Shown here one piece after another: positions 42,846 to 52,100 of a DNA stretch of 64,000 nt. The position numbers and the translations under genes are program-made. The stretch is from Christensenellaceae bacterium (lineage in GTDB: Bacteria > Bacillota > Clostridia > Christensenellales > Aristaeellaceae). The stretch's first letter is position 1. Every line of letters starts with the position of its first letter. The notes below the pieces were generated by a model. The model saw only the letters and a program-made list of their open reading frames with translations, made no database searches and was not told the origin of the DNA. The stretch is taken from contig JAHHSO010000009.1 in NCBI GenBank assembly GCA_020025205.1, forward strand, positions 1 through 64,000. Direction: 5' to 3'.

Positions 42846-43822
42846 GCGTTCTGCTCCAGTTTTTTCGCCATCGCCGCAATTACACGGTCAGTCGCTTCGT
42901 CCAGAGGCGCCTTGATGGTGCAGCCCGCTGCCTGAGCGTGGCCGCCGCCGCCAAAGATCAGCGCAATGTCGTTCACCGTATCCGGCTCCACCGCGCGCAA
43001 AGACATCTTAATCCCCTCTTCACGCTCAGAGGCCAGCACCGCCATGCGGACACCTTCCACTTCCAACGCTTTATTGACCAGGCCATCGGCCTGCCCCATT
43101 GTTGCACCCGTTTCCTCAAAATCCTCTTTCGTGAGTTTGATCACGCCAACCTGACCATCAAGGACAAAATGCAGTTTTTGGTAAGCGATGCGCGTCATAT
43201 TGACGCGAGCCAGCGGCTGTGTTCGGTAAAGAATACGCGTGAGCATCGAAATATCCACGCCTGTATCCAGCAGCTCACCAGCCGCCCTGAGCGTTGCCGC
43301 AGACGTACAGGGGTACTGGAAGTGGCCAGTATCGGTGCTCATGCCTGCCATCAGGCATGTGCCCATATCCTTATCCAGCGCAACCCCCAGCGCTTTAATT
43401 GCATCAAAGGCCAGCAGACAGCAGGCACTTTCTCCCCTGCGGATGAAATTTGCCTGCCCATAAGCCGGATTGGTCGCATGATGGTCGATCACAAGGCGCA
43501 CGGGAGCTGCATCAAAAACCGCTTCAGACTTGCCCAGCAGTTCTCTTGCGCTCACATCCACCGCAATGGCCGTATCGTAATCATGATCCGCCTCTTCCGG
43601 ACGCTTCAGACATTCTACACCGGGCAGAAAGGCCAGGTTCTCAGGCGCAGTTCCGTCACATATCACATCAACAGCTTTGCCCATGGACAAAAAAGCAAGG
43701 CGCAAAGCCAGCGCCGAGCCAAGCGTATCTCCATCAGGAGATACGTGACTAATCAGCGCCAGCTTTTTCGCCTTGCGTGCCAGGCAAAGCCAATCCTCAA
43801 ATTTCTGCATCTCCTGCATCAT
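42842..43822 (-). CDS. nrnA: DHH-family oligoribonuclease/pAp phosphatase NrnA
   Basis: Bifunctional enzyme degrading short RNA oligonucleotides (including pGpG/pApA) and dephosphorylating pAp. The 326 residues show SHVSPDGDTLGS near 24-35, AVDVSARE, the DHH motif VIDHHATNPAYG near 110, and a C-terminal DHHA1 domain ending FGGGGHAQAAG. GGAGGAGAG precedes ATG, with a 26-base overlap into rbfA. Its place between rbfA and truB is standard for Bacillota. Confidence 0.93.
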   Translation of the reverse strand: MMQEMQKFEDWLCLARKAKKLALISHVSPDGDTLGSALALRLAFLSMGKAVDVICDGTAPENLAFLPGVECLKRPEEADHDYDTAIAVDVSARELLGKSEAVFDAAPVRLVIDHHATNPAYGQANFIRRGESACCLLAFDAIKALGVALDKDMGTCLMAGMSTDTGHFQYPCTSAATLRAAGELLDTGVDISMLTRILYRTQPLARVNMTRIAYQKLHFVLDGQVGVIKLTKEDFEETGATMGQADGLVNKALEVEGVRMAVLASEREEGIKMSLRAVEPDTVNDIALIFGGGGHAQAAGCTIKAPLDEATDRVIAAMAKKLEQNA

Positions 43823-44189
43823 GGGATCGACTCTCCTCCGTTTTTTTTATTTCATTGAGCACGCTTGCTATATGCACACCATACTCAATCGTTGTATCCA
43901 GCTCGAAAAGAAGTTCCGGCGTATAGCGGAGCTGTACGCTTCTGCCCAGATTATGACGGATAAAGCCCGCCGCACTCTTGAGCGCCTTCATCATCGGCTG
44001 ACGCTTTTCTTCTTCATATATGCTGACATAAACCTTCGCATAGCGAAGATCGCGCGTCACATCCACATGTGTAATAGAGAACATGCAGTCTGTGCGGGGA
44101 TCGGACACATCCTCGCGGATGATCTTTTCCGTTTCACGCATGATCTCGGATGCAATGCGGTCAGTTCTTTCAAATTGCTGTGTTGCCAT
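43797..44189 (-). CDS. rbfA: Ribosome-binding factor A
   Basis: 30S maturation factor binding near the 16S helix 45. The 130-residue KH-like protein shows RIASEIMRETEKIIREDVSDPR, VTHVDVTRDLRYAKVYVSI, and RHNLGRSVQLRYTPELLFELDTTIEYG. It lies 59 bases after infB, separated by a hairpin and without the ylxP gene found there in Bacillus. It overlaps nrnA. Confidence 0.95.
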   Translation of the reverse strand: MATQQFERTDRIASEIMRETEKIIREDVSDPRTDCMFSITHVDVTRDLRYAKVYVSIYEEEKRQPMMKALKSAAGFIRHNLGRSVQLRYTPELLFELDTTIEYGVHIASVLNEIKKTEESRSHDAGDAEI

Positions 44190-44216
44190 ATAGACACCTC
44201 AGAAAAAATCAGGTAT

Positions 44217-44239
44217 CGACCCGGTTTTTTACCGGGTCG
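44217..44239 (-). terminator. Intercistronic hairpin between infB and rbfA
   Basis: Nine-base arms CGACCCGGT/ACCGGGTCG enclose an A-run loop and are followed on the minus strand by ATACCTGATTTTTTC. The U-run is seven bases away, so it may be a partial terminator or a stabilising element between infB and rbfA. Confidence 0.5.
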
Positions 44240-44248
44240 TACCGGGGA

Positions 44249-46735
44249 TTACCGCGGAATTTCCTCCATCACGAAGCACTCGATAACGTCGCCTTCCTTG
44301 ATGTCGGTGTAATTTTCCAGACAGACACCACACTCGTAGCCGTCCTTGACTTCCTTAACGGCATCCTTGAAGCGCTGCAGGGAAGACAGCTTGCCTTCGT
44401 AGACAACGATGTTGTCTCGCAGCAGGCGCACCTGCGCATTGCGCTGAAGCATACCGTCTGTGACGTAAGAACCGGCAACAATGCCGACATTGGTGATCTT
44501 GAAGACATTGCGCACCTCGGCATGTCCAAGCACGTTCTCGCGATATTCCGGCGTGAGCAGACCCTTCATGGCCTTTTCAACATCCTCAATCGCCTGATAG
44601 ATGACGCGATAGTAGCGGATATCGATGCCGTCACGGCTGGCTGCTTCGCGGGCTTTAGCATCCGGGCGGACGTTAAAGCCGATGATGATTGCGCCGTCAA
44701 TGCCTGCAAGCATGACATCGTTCTCGTTGACAGCGCCAACGCCGCTGTGGATCGTGCGTACACGCACTTCTTCATTGGACAGCTTCTCAAGGGACTGCCT
44801 GACTGCTTCAACGGAGCCCTGCACATCCGCTTTGATGATGATATTGAGATCCTTGACCTCGCCCTCTTCAAGCTTGCTGTACAGATCTTCCAGTGTAGAA
44901 ACCTGGCTGTTCTTGATCATGGAAGCACGAGCCTTTGCGGCACGTTCTTCAACAACCTGACGCGCCAGCTTCTCGTCTTCAACCGCCATGAATTCGTCAC
45001 CAGCCTCCGGTACACCACCGAAACCGATGATCTCGACCGGCGTAGAAGGCTTGGCATGCTTCACGCGGTCGCCGCGGCTGGACATCATCGCGCGGACACG
45101 TCCATATGCATTGCCTGCAACAACCATATCGCCCACGTTGAGCGTGCCGTTCTGAACAAGTGCCGTCGCCACAGCACCGCGGGTGTGATCGAGTTTTGCC
45201 TCGATGATCACGCCACGCGCCTTGCGGTTCGGGTTTGCCTTCAGTTCCAGCATATCGGCCAGCAGCAGAACATTCTCCAGCAATTCGTCGATGCCGTCGC
45301 CTGTGTGCGCAGAAACCGGCACCATAATGGTGTCTCCGCCCCACTCTTCGGGCACCAGCTCATAACGGGTCAGCTCCTGCTTGACAGCATCCGGATCAGC
45401 CGTGGGCTTATCAATCTTGTTGATCGCCACGATAATCGGGCAGTTTGCCGCCTTGGCATGGTTGATAGACTCGATGGTCTGCGGCATGACGCCGTCATCG
45501 GCCGCGACAACCAGAATCGCAATATCCGTTGCCTGTGTACCACGGGCACGCATGGCGGTGAACGCTTCATGTCCAGGAGTATCCAGGAAAGTGATCGTCT
45601 TGCCGTCCACATTGGCGGTGTATGCGCCAATGTGCTGCGTAATGCCGCCAGCTTCTCCGGTAGTCACTTTGGTCTTGCGGATATAGTCAAGCAGGGATGT
45701 CTTGCCATGGTCAACGTGACCCATGATGGTCACAACCGGCGGACGGGAGATCAAATCAGCCTCATCGTCCTCGACATTCTCGGCGGAGAGCGCATCCTCT
45801 GCCGTCTTATCCAGCTTCATCTCAAGCTCAACGCCGAACTCGGAAGCCACCAGGGAAGCGGTGTCAAAGTCCAGTTCCTGGTTGATGGTCGCCATAATGC
45901 CAAGAAGCAGAAGCTTCTTGATGATTTCGCCAGCCGGCTTGCCAATGCGCTCGGTCAGGTCGCGCACGGTGATCGTTTCGGCGGTCATGTACGCCTTTTC
46001 AATCTTGATCGGCGCCATCTTCTGCTGAGCAGAAACCTTCTTCTTGCGGCGTCCGCGCACAACTTCATCGTCCATGTGATAACCGTTTTCGCGGGCGAGC
46101 TGCTTGCGATTCTTGACCGGCTGACGTTCTACATCATGCTGGCGCTGACGCATTTTCTTATTAGGATCGTAGTTGGAGACGCGCTCCTTCTCAATGGTCG
46201 GCATAAGTTCCGGACCCTTGGGCGCGCGCGGCGGTCTGCTGCCGCCAGCCGGACGGCTCTGCGCGCTGCCGGGGCGATTGGCGCCAAACGGCTTGCCGCC
46301 GCTTTGCTGGCCGCCCTGCTGCTGATTGCCGCCAAAGGATCGGCCGCCCTGTTGAGGCGCATTGCCGCGCGGCGCAAAATTTGCCCCCATCGGTCTTGGC
46401 GGACGCTGTGCAGGACGAGCGGGAGCCGTTTCGCGCGGCTGCGCCGGGCGCACAGGCTTCTCCTGCGGGGCTTCTTTCTTTTCTTCTACAGCTGGAGCCG
46501 GGACATCATCCGGCATGGTCCAGGCTTTGCTCTGCGAATCCAATGCCTTCTGCTGTTCCTCGCGGCGCTTCTCCTCGCGCTCTGCCTCTGCTTTCTGCGT
46601 AAAGCCGTTCTCCAGCTTACGCAGCTCGGCAAGCGTCTTCTCTGCCGCCTGGCGAACGCTGCTCACGTCGCCAAGGAGCTTCGCCGCCCTACGGCTCAGT
46701 TCTTTTGTTGCTTCTTGAACCTTAATATTGGCCAT
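44249..46735 (-). CDS. infB: Translation initiation factor IF-2
   Basis: GTPase delivering initiator fMet-tRNA to the 30S subunit. The 828 residues start with an IF2-N helix (MANIKVQEATKELSRRAAKLL). A disordered linker rich in Gly, Gln, Pro and Arg follows at about 80-200, then a second IF2-N domain near 245. The G domain has GHVDHGKTSLLDYI near 343, DTPGHEAF and NKIDKP. Domains II-IV follow and end VIECFVMEEIPR. The long opposite-strand open frame (44150-46819) is its shadow. Confidence 0.97.
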   Translation of the reverse strand: MANIKVQEATKELSRRAAKLLGDVSSVRQAAEKTLAELRKLENGFTQKAEAEREEKRREEQQKALDSQSKAWTMPDDVPAPAVEEKKEAPQEKPVRPAQPRETAPARPAQRPPRPMGANFAPRGNAPQQGGRSFGGNQQQGGQQSGGKPFGANRPGSAQSRPAGGSRPPRAPKGPELMPTIEKERVSNYDPNKKMRQRQHDVERQPVKNRKQLARENGYHMDDEVVRGRRKKKVSAQQKMAPIKIEKAYMTAETITVRDLTERIGKPAGEIIKKLLLLGIMATINQELDFDTASLVASEFGVELEMKLDKTAEDALSAENVEDDEADLISRPPVVTIMGHVDHGKTSLLDYIRKTKVTTGEAGGITQHIGAYTANVDGKTITFLDTPGHEAFTAMRARGTQATDIAILVVAADDGVMPQTIESINHAKAANCPIIVAINKIDKPTADPDAVKQELTRYELVPEEWGGDTIMVPVSAHTGDGIDELLENVLLLADMLELKANPNRKARGVIIEAKLDHTRGAVATALVQNGTLNVGDMVVAGNAYGRVRAMMSSRGDRVKHAKPSTPVEIIGFGGVPEAGDEFMAVEDEKLARQVVEERAAKARASMIKNSQVSTLEDLYSKLEEGEVKDLNIIIKADVQGSVEAVRQSLEKLSNEEVRVRTIHSGVGAVNENDVMLAGIDGAIIIGFNVRPDAKAREAASRDGIDIRYYRVIYQAIEDVEKAMKGLLTPEYRENVLGHAEVRNVFKITNVGIVAGSYVTDGMLQRNAQVRLLRDNIVVYEGKLSSLQRFKDAVKEVKDGYECGVCLENYTDIKEGDVIECFVMEEIPR

Positions 46736-46796
46736 TCTGCCCTTGCACCCCCGCGTTATCGTTGTGTTGTTTTCGTACTCAGGCGGTCAGCCGCCT

Positions 46797-47108
46797 TTAT
46801 TCTTCCTTTGCCAGGCTGAGCAGGCGCTCCCCCAGCATTCCGCCTGCAACCGCGACACTCATTCGTCCCGGTTTGCCGATGGCATTGCCCAGACGGTCTT
46901 CCTGCGTTTCAAAAAGTTCAACATGATAAAACGCGCAGGAATCGCGGAATCTCTTTTTTGTATTATCGGACGCCCCTGCATCCACCAGCACAAACAGCGC
47001 TGTTTGAGAGGAGATGGATCGTAGAACGCCGCTCTCTCCAGGCGTCAAAACGCCGGCACGCATGGCAATTCCAAGGAGCGAATAAAACGCGTCCTTTTTA
47101 ATCGCCAT
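46797..47108 (-). CDS. ylxQ: L7Ae-family ribosomal-like protein YlxQ
   Basis: A 103-residue L7Ae/L30e-type protein that binds kink-turn-like RNA. AFYSLLGIAMRAGVLTPGES at the start and LFVLVDAGASDNTKKRFRDSC near 35-55 match YlxQ. It overlaps ylxR by 11 bases and precedes infB, the constant neighbourhood of the family. The function in vivo is not established. Confidence 0.9.
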   Translation of the reverse strand: MAIKKDAFYSLLGIAMRAGVLTPGESGVLRSISSQTALFVLVDAGASDNTKKRFRDSCAFYHVELFETQEDRLGNAIGKPGRMSVAVAGGMLGERLLSLAKEE

Positions 47109-47364
47109 CGATTTCCTCCATCAGCTGCTGATACACCGTTTCGTCAATCTTGGTCTCAAGCGCACGCTCCAGCTGATGCTGACGCACTGCCTTTTCAAGA
47201 CATTCCCTGGAACGGCACACATACGCGCCGCGCCCGGAAACCTTGCCCGTGCGGTCAAAACAGATGACACCGTCCGCATTCTTGACGATACGCAGAAGAG
47301 CTTTTTTCTCCCGCATTTCGCGGCAGCCCACGCACATGCGCATGGGAATCTTGCGTGTCTTCAT
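47098..47364 (-). CDS. ylxR: YlxR/RnpM family RNA-binding protein
   Basis: An 88-residue DUF448 protein: RMCVGCREMREKKALLRIV near 7-25, then GRGAYVCRSRECLEKA near 46-61. In Bacillus the homologue binds RNase P RNA and modulates it (RnpM). The window also carries the RNase P RNA gene at its right edge. It overlaps the nusA stop (ATGA), so the pair is translationally coupled. Confidence 0.92.
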   Translation of the reverse strand: MKTRKIPMRMCVGCREMREKKALLRIVKNADGVICFDRTGKVSGRGAYVCRSRECLEKAVRQHQLERALETKIDETVYQQLMEEIDGD

Positions 47365-48494
47365 TCTTTCTCTTCTGCCTCTTCGGAAAGCTGTTCATCC
47401 ACCTGGCTCTGGCTCTTAATGTCGATCTTCCAGCCGGTCAGGCGCGCCGCCAGACGGGCATTCTGACCTTCTTTACCAATTGCCAGAGAAAGCTGATTGT
47501 CCGGCACAACCACGCGGCACGCCTTGTCCGCTTCAGAAACGAACACGTTGATGACGTGCGCCGGATTGAGCGCATTGGCGACAAACTCCGCCGGATCAGC
47601 GGACCACTTGATGATGTCGATCTTCTCGCCGCGCAGTTCAGTTACAACGCGATCCACGCGCTGGCCGCGCGGGCCAACGCAGGAGCCGACCGGATCAACC
47701 ATCGCATCGCTGGAATGAACAGCCATCTTCGTGCGGGAACCGGCCTCGCGTGCAATGGACTTGATCTGCACAATACCGGATTGAATTTCCGGCACTTCCA
47801 GCTCAAACAGACGCTTCACCAGCCCCGGATGGATACGGGAAACGCTGACCTGCGGGCCATACTTAGCGCCCGGACGAGCCAGACGGCGGTCTGAAACAAC
47901 CTCAAGGACGTACACCTTGAAGCGCTCATCCGGCTGATAGGAATCCGTGGCCATCTGCTGTGCCGGTTCAAGAACGCCTTCTGTCTTGCCCAGCTCAACA
48001 TAGACATCGCGGGTCTCCGGATCCACGCTGTGGACAATGGCAGTAAGAATCTCGTTTTCCTTCTCGATGAAGTCTTCGTAGGTCTTTCCGCGTTCAGCCT
48101 CACGAATCTTCTGCACAATCACCTGCTTGGCGGTCTGTGCAGCAACGCGGCGGAAATTGTCCGGCGTCACTTCGATCTCGACGATATCATCTTCCTGATA
48201 GCTCGGCTGAATCTCGCGGGCTTCCTCAATGGAAATTTCGCCAGCCTCGTCAATGACCCAGCGCACAACGGTCTTTCTGGCATACAGCCGCACTGCGCCG
48301 GTGACGCGATCCAGCTCCACGCGCACATTCGCGTTGGAAGGAGCCACGCCGTACTGCTTGTTGAAATTGTTCTTATAAGCGCTCTTGAGTGCCTCTTCGA
48401 TGGCAGTAAACAGCACTTCCTTGCTGATGCCCTTCTCCTTGGCCAGAAGTGCAACCGCTTCAATCATCTCTTTATTCTCGGTTTTGTCCATCAT
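47361..48494 (-). CDS. nusA: Transcription elongation/termination factor NusA
   Basis: RNA-polymerase-associated factor for pausing, intrinsic termination and antitermination. The 377 residues contain the N-terminal RNAP-binding domain (EAVALLAKEKGISKE), then an S1 domain (GVLEPAQQM near 140) and two KH domains (VGSCVGPRGQRVDRVV near 245; LAIGKEGQNARLAARLTG near 325). The E. coli-type C-terminal repeats are absent, as usual in Bacillota. The ATG at 48494 is chosen (AAGGAG ten bases upstream); it overlaps the rimP stop. Confidence 0.96.
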   Translation of the reverse strand: MMDKTENKEMIEAVALLAKEKGISKEVLFTAIEEALKSAYKNNFNKQYGVAPSNANVRVELDRVTGAVRLYARKTVVRWVIDEAGEISIEEAREIQPSYQEDDIVEIEVTPDNFRRVAAQTAKQVIVQKIREAERGKTYEDFIEKENEILTAIVHSVDPETRDVYVELGKTEGVLEPAQQMATDSYQPDERFKVYVLEVVSDRRLARPGAKYGPQVSVSRIHPGLVKRLFELEVPEIQSGIVQIKSIAREAGSRTKMAVHSSDAMVDPVGSCVGPRGQRVDRVVTELRGEKIDIIKWSADPAEFVANALNPAHVINVFVSEADKACRVVVPDNQLSLAIGKEGQNARLAARLTGWKIDIKSQSQVDEQLSEEAEEKE

Positions 48495-48985
48495 TTTGAC
48501 GTCTCTCCTTCCACGTCCTGAACGAGTTCTTCCTCCGTGACAACAACGACCGGCTTGCACACAGAGATATCCTTGAGCGCAAAGTGCATGTCTCCTACAG
48601 CCGTGCTGATGGAAACAACGCCGTCCTCAAGGCCAAGCAGTTCGCCTTCAAAACGTCTGCAGCGATTGACAGGCTTATACAGATGAATCTCCACCTGATT
48701 GCCCACGTTCGCATCGTAATCCTTCTGCTTTTTCAGCGGACGATCCAGCCCCGGCGAACACACCTCAAGGAAGTCGTAATCCACATGCTCCACAAGAGGC
48801 ATAACCGAACGGTGATATTTTTCGCAGTCGTCAAGGTCAATGCCATCAGGTTTAGAAATATAAATCCGCAAATAGCGGTTGGCGCCCTCGCGCACAAGCT
48901 CCACGTCCACCAGCTCAAGGCCGAGCTCCTGAGCAAGCCTTTGGCAGGCCGGTTCCACTGTGCGGGATAAATCGCTTTGTGCCAT
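48491..48985 (-). CDS. rimP: Ribosome maturation factor RimP
   Basis: Early 30S-assembly factor needed for S12 incorporation. The 164-residue protein shows LAQELGLELVDVELVREGANRYLRIYI near 15-41, GIDLDDCEKYHRSV and the family hallmark DYDFLEVCSPGLDRPLK near 77-93. It is the first gene of the nusA-infB operon. Its promoter and a leader with hairpins lie upstream. Confidence 0.95.
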   Translation of the reverse strand: MAQSDLSRTVEPACQRLAQELGLELVDVELVREGANRYLRIYISKPDGIDLDDCEKYHRSVMPLVEHVDYDFLEVCSPGLDRPLKKQKDYDANVGNQVEIHLYKPVNRCRRFEGELLGLEDGVVSISTAVGDMHFALKDISVCKPVVVVTEEELVQDVEGETSK

Positions 48986-49017
48986 TTACACACTCCTAAA
49001 AAATCAGTATTCAGATA

Positions 49018-49046
49018 GAAAGAGTGAGCGTCAAGCCCACTCTTTC
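49018..49046 (-). promoter_or_regulatory. Leader hairpin upstream of rimP
   Basis: Nine-base arms GAAAGAGTG/CACTCTTTC (minus reading) lie about 33 bases upstream of the rimP ATG in the 5' leader. A smaller GTGCAGA/TCTGCAC hairpin lies further upstream near 49065-49085. No T-run follows. They could act on translation or processing of the nusA operon mRNA. Confidence 0.4.
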
Positions 49047-49097
49047 CCTCCAAACGATAAGGTGCAGATACTCTGCACACTCCAATGCTACATAGTC

Positions 49098-49126
49098 ATT
49101 ATATCACTGCTTCTTCGAAAATACAA
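49098..49126 (-). promoter_or_regulatory. Promoter of the rimP-nusA-infB operon
   Basis: TTGTAT (49121-49126) and TATAAT (49098-49103) are spaced by 17 bases on the minus strand. The start would be near 49092, giving a ~105-base leader before rimP. It lies in the 180-base gap after polC. Confidence 0.78.
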
Positions 49127-49165
49127 CCCTCTACATGCGTTTTTTCCCGTTCTTATCTCAAAATT

Positions 49166-52100
49166 TTAGAAGGAAAAGAGCGTCGTCTGATTCGTTTCAG
49201 GAAGAGCTGCAAGGCATCCGTTTTCACGCATGAGGTCAATGATGGAAGCAGAAATTTTTGTTCGCGCACGCAAATCTTCAACAGAAATGAACGGCGAAGC
49301 TTCTCTGGCATCCACAATGCTCTGCGCTGCCGATTCGCCCATGCCCGGCAGCGCGTTAAACGGCATCCTGATGAGCGTGTCGGAGACCACTTGAAATTTA
49401 GTCGCGTCAGATTTGTACAGATCCACCGGTGCAAGCTGAATGCCGCGGCACAGCATTTCAATCACAAGCTCCATAATGATCATCAGATCCTTGTCCTTCT
49501 GCGTCAGTTCCTTGGCATTCTCTTCCATTTCCCTGTATCGTGTGCGGATAGCCTCCAGAGAGCCGCCCAGAATGCTCGCGTCAAAACAATCCGCTCGCAC
49601 GGTGTAATATGCGCAGTAATACGCCGCCGGACGATGCACCTTATACCAGGCGATGCGCAGTGCCATGGTGACGTAGGCGACAGCGTGTCCTTTGGGGAAC
49701 ATATATTTGATCTTCTTGCAGGAATCAATGAACCATTGAGGCACACCGTGTTCAATCATGGCACTTTCCATTTCCGGCTTCAAACCCTTGCCTTTTCGGA
49801 CAGATTCCATCGTGTCAAAAGCCATCTTCGGTTCAACGCCATAATCCATCAGTGCGTTCATGATGTCGTCGCGGCAGCAAATACAGGAAGCCAGCGGCGC
49901 AATGCCCGCCTTGATGATATCCTGTGCATTGCCAATCCAAACGTCCGTGCCGTGAGACAGACCGGAAATGCGAATCAGTTCCTCCATTGTCGTGGGATGT
50001 GTTTCTTCCAGCATCTGGCGGACAAAACGCGTGCCGAATTCCGGGACTCCGTATGTGCCGGTGTTGGAGCCAATTTGTTCCGGCGTGACGCCAAGCGCCT
50101 GTGTGCCGGAGAACAGCGAAATCACATCCGGGTCTGTCAGCGGCAATTCGCGCGCGTCAATCCCCGTCAAGTCCATCAGCATACGAATCATGGTCGGATC
50201 GTCATGTCCCAGAACGTCCAGCTTAACCAGAACGTCATGCATGGAACCGAAGTCGTAATGCGTGGTGATGACCGGGCTGGTCATGTCGTTTGCCGGATGC
50301 TGAATGGCAACGAACTGTTCAATCTCGTATTCCTTGGGCAGAACGACCATGCCCGCCGGGTGCTGTCCCGTTGTGCGTTTAACACCCACACACCCCAGCG
50401 CCAGACGATTCATCTCTGCTTCCGAAAGCACCAGATTTCTCTCTTCGCAGTATTTTTTCACATAGCCATAAGCCGTCTTGTCTGCCAGCGTGCCGATGGT
50501 TCCAGCGCGGTAACAGTACTTCTTGCCAAACAGCTCTTCGATGTATGCATGAGCACGCGGCTGATAGACACCGGAGAAATTCAAATCAATATCAGGCACT
50601 TTGTCGCCTTTAAATCCCAGAAAGACTTCAAACGGAATTTCGAATCCATCGCGGTACAACTCTTCGCCGCATTCCGGGCACTTCATGGGCGGAAGGTCAA
50701 CCCCTACCTTGTATTTCGACTTGTCCACGTCAAACGTGTACCACTTACACTTGGGGCAGCGGTAATGCGGCGGAAGCGCGTTAACCTCCGAAATGCCCAC
50801 CAGGTGTGCCACATAGGAAGAACCTACGCTGCCTCGAGAGCCGACCAGATAACCGTCTTCATTGGATTTCTTGACCAGCTTTTCCGCGATGTTGTACAGG
50901 GTGCCGTAGCCATAACCCAGAATTGAAGACAGTTCCTTCTCCGTTCTTTTGAGCACAATATCCGGCGGATTGTCTCCAAACCACTCCTTGATCTGAGCAT
51001 AGCAGAGATTGCGGATGTTGTCTGCCGCATCCGGCCAGAACGGCTGGAAAGTCTCCTTGCCTTCCGGGTGTTTGGGATACAGACTCACATCACCTATGCG
51101 CGCAGCAATCTTGGCCGGGTTGTCTATGACGACCTCCTCTGCCTTCTCCCTGCCCAGATAACTGAATTCCTCCAGCATTTCCTGTGTGGTTTTGAAATAA
51201 AGCGGCGGCTGATTATCGGCATCCTTAAAACCATGTGCTGCCTGAATGATGGCGCGGAATTTTCCGTCTTTGGGATCAAGAAAATGAACGTCTCCCGTTG
51301 CCACAACAGGGATGTTGAGTTCTTCGCCCAGCCAGACAATCTTTCTGTTGAAGTCACGCAGCTGTTCTTCATCCTCTGCCGTACCGTTTCTCAGCATAAA
51401 CGCATTGTTTCCAATGGGCTGAATTTCCAGATAATCATAAAATCTGGCGATACGCTTCAATTCAGTATCGTTCTTTCCATCCACAACAGCGCGGAAAAGT
51501 TCGCCCGCCTCACAGGCCGAGCCGACTATAATGCCCTTTCTATACTTTTGCAGAATCTCGCGCGGCGTATGCGGCCGTTTGCTGAAATAATGAAGATGGC
51601 CTTCTGAAACAATTTTGTTCAGGTTTGTAATACCGTCCTGTTCGGCAGCCAGCAAAATGATATGATACGAATCACCAATGGCACCGCCTGTCAGCGCGCT
51701 GTTGATATCGCACAAACGATTGACGCCCCGTTCCTTCGCGGTATCCAGCATTCTGTTGAGCATATGTGCCGTTGCGCGTGCATCGTGGACAGCGCGGTGC
51801 GCATTTTTGAGGCTGATGCCAAGAGACTTGCACACTGCGCCCAAACGATGGCTCTTGAGGCTGGGATACATGCGCCGGGAAAACTCCAGCGTGTCAATCA
51901 CGGGAAGTTCGATCTCGATGTTTAGCCTCCTGCACTCCTCTGTCAGGAAAGAATAGTCGAATTTTGCGTTATGCGCCGCAAACGCCGCATCACCGATGAA
52001 CTCAAGCAGTTTGGGAATCTCCACTTCTGCCGGTGCCGCGTCCGCAACCATCGCATCGGTGATATGCGTGAGATCGGAAACCTCCTGCGGAATCGGTTCT

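Noticed and set aside
44150..46819. 889-codon open frame opposite infB
   Set aside because: Shadow of the IF-2 gene; no ribosome site, no recognisable domain.
49085..50926. 613-codon open frame opposite the 3' half of polC
   Set aside because: Complement of the conserved polymerase domain; no independent features.
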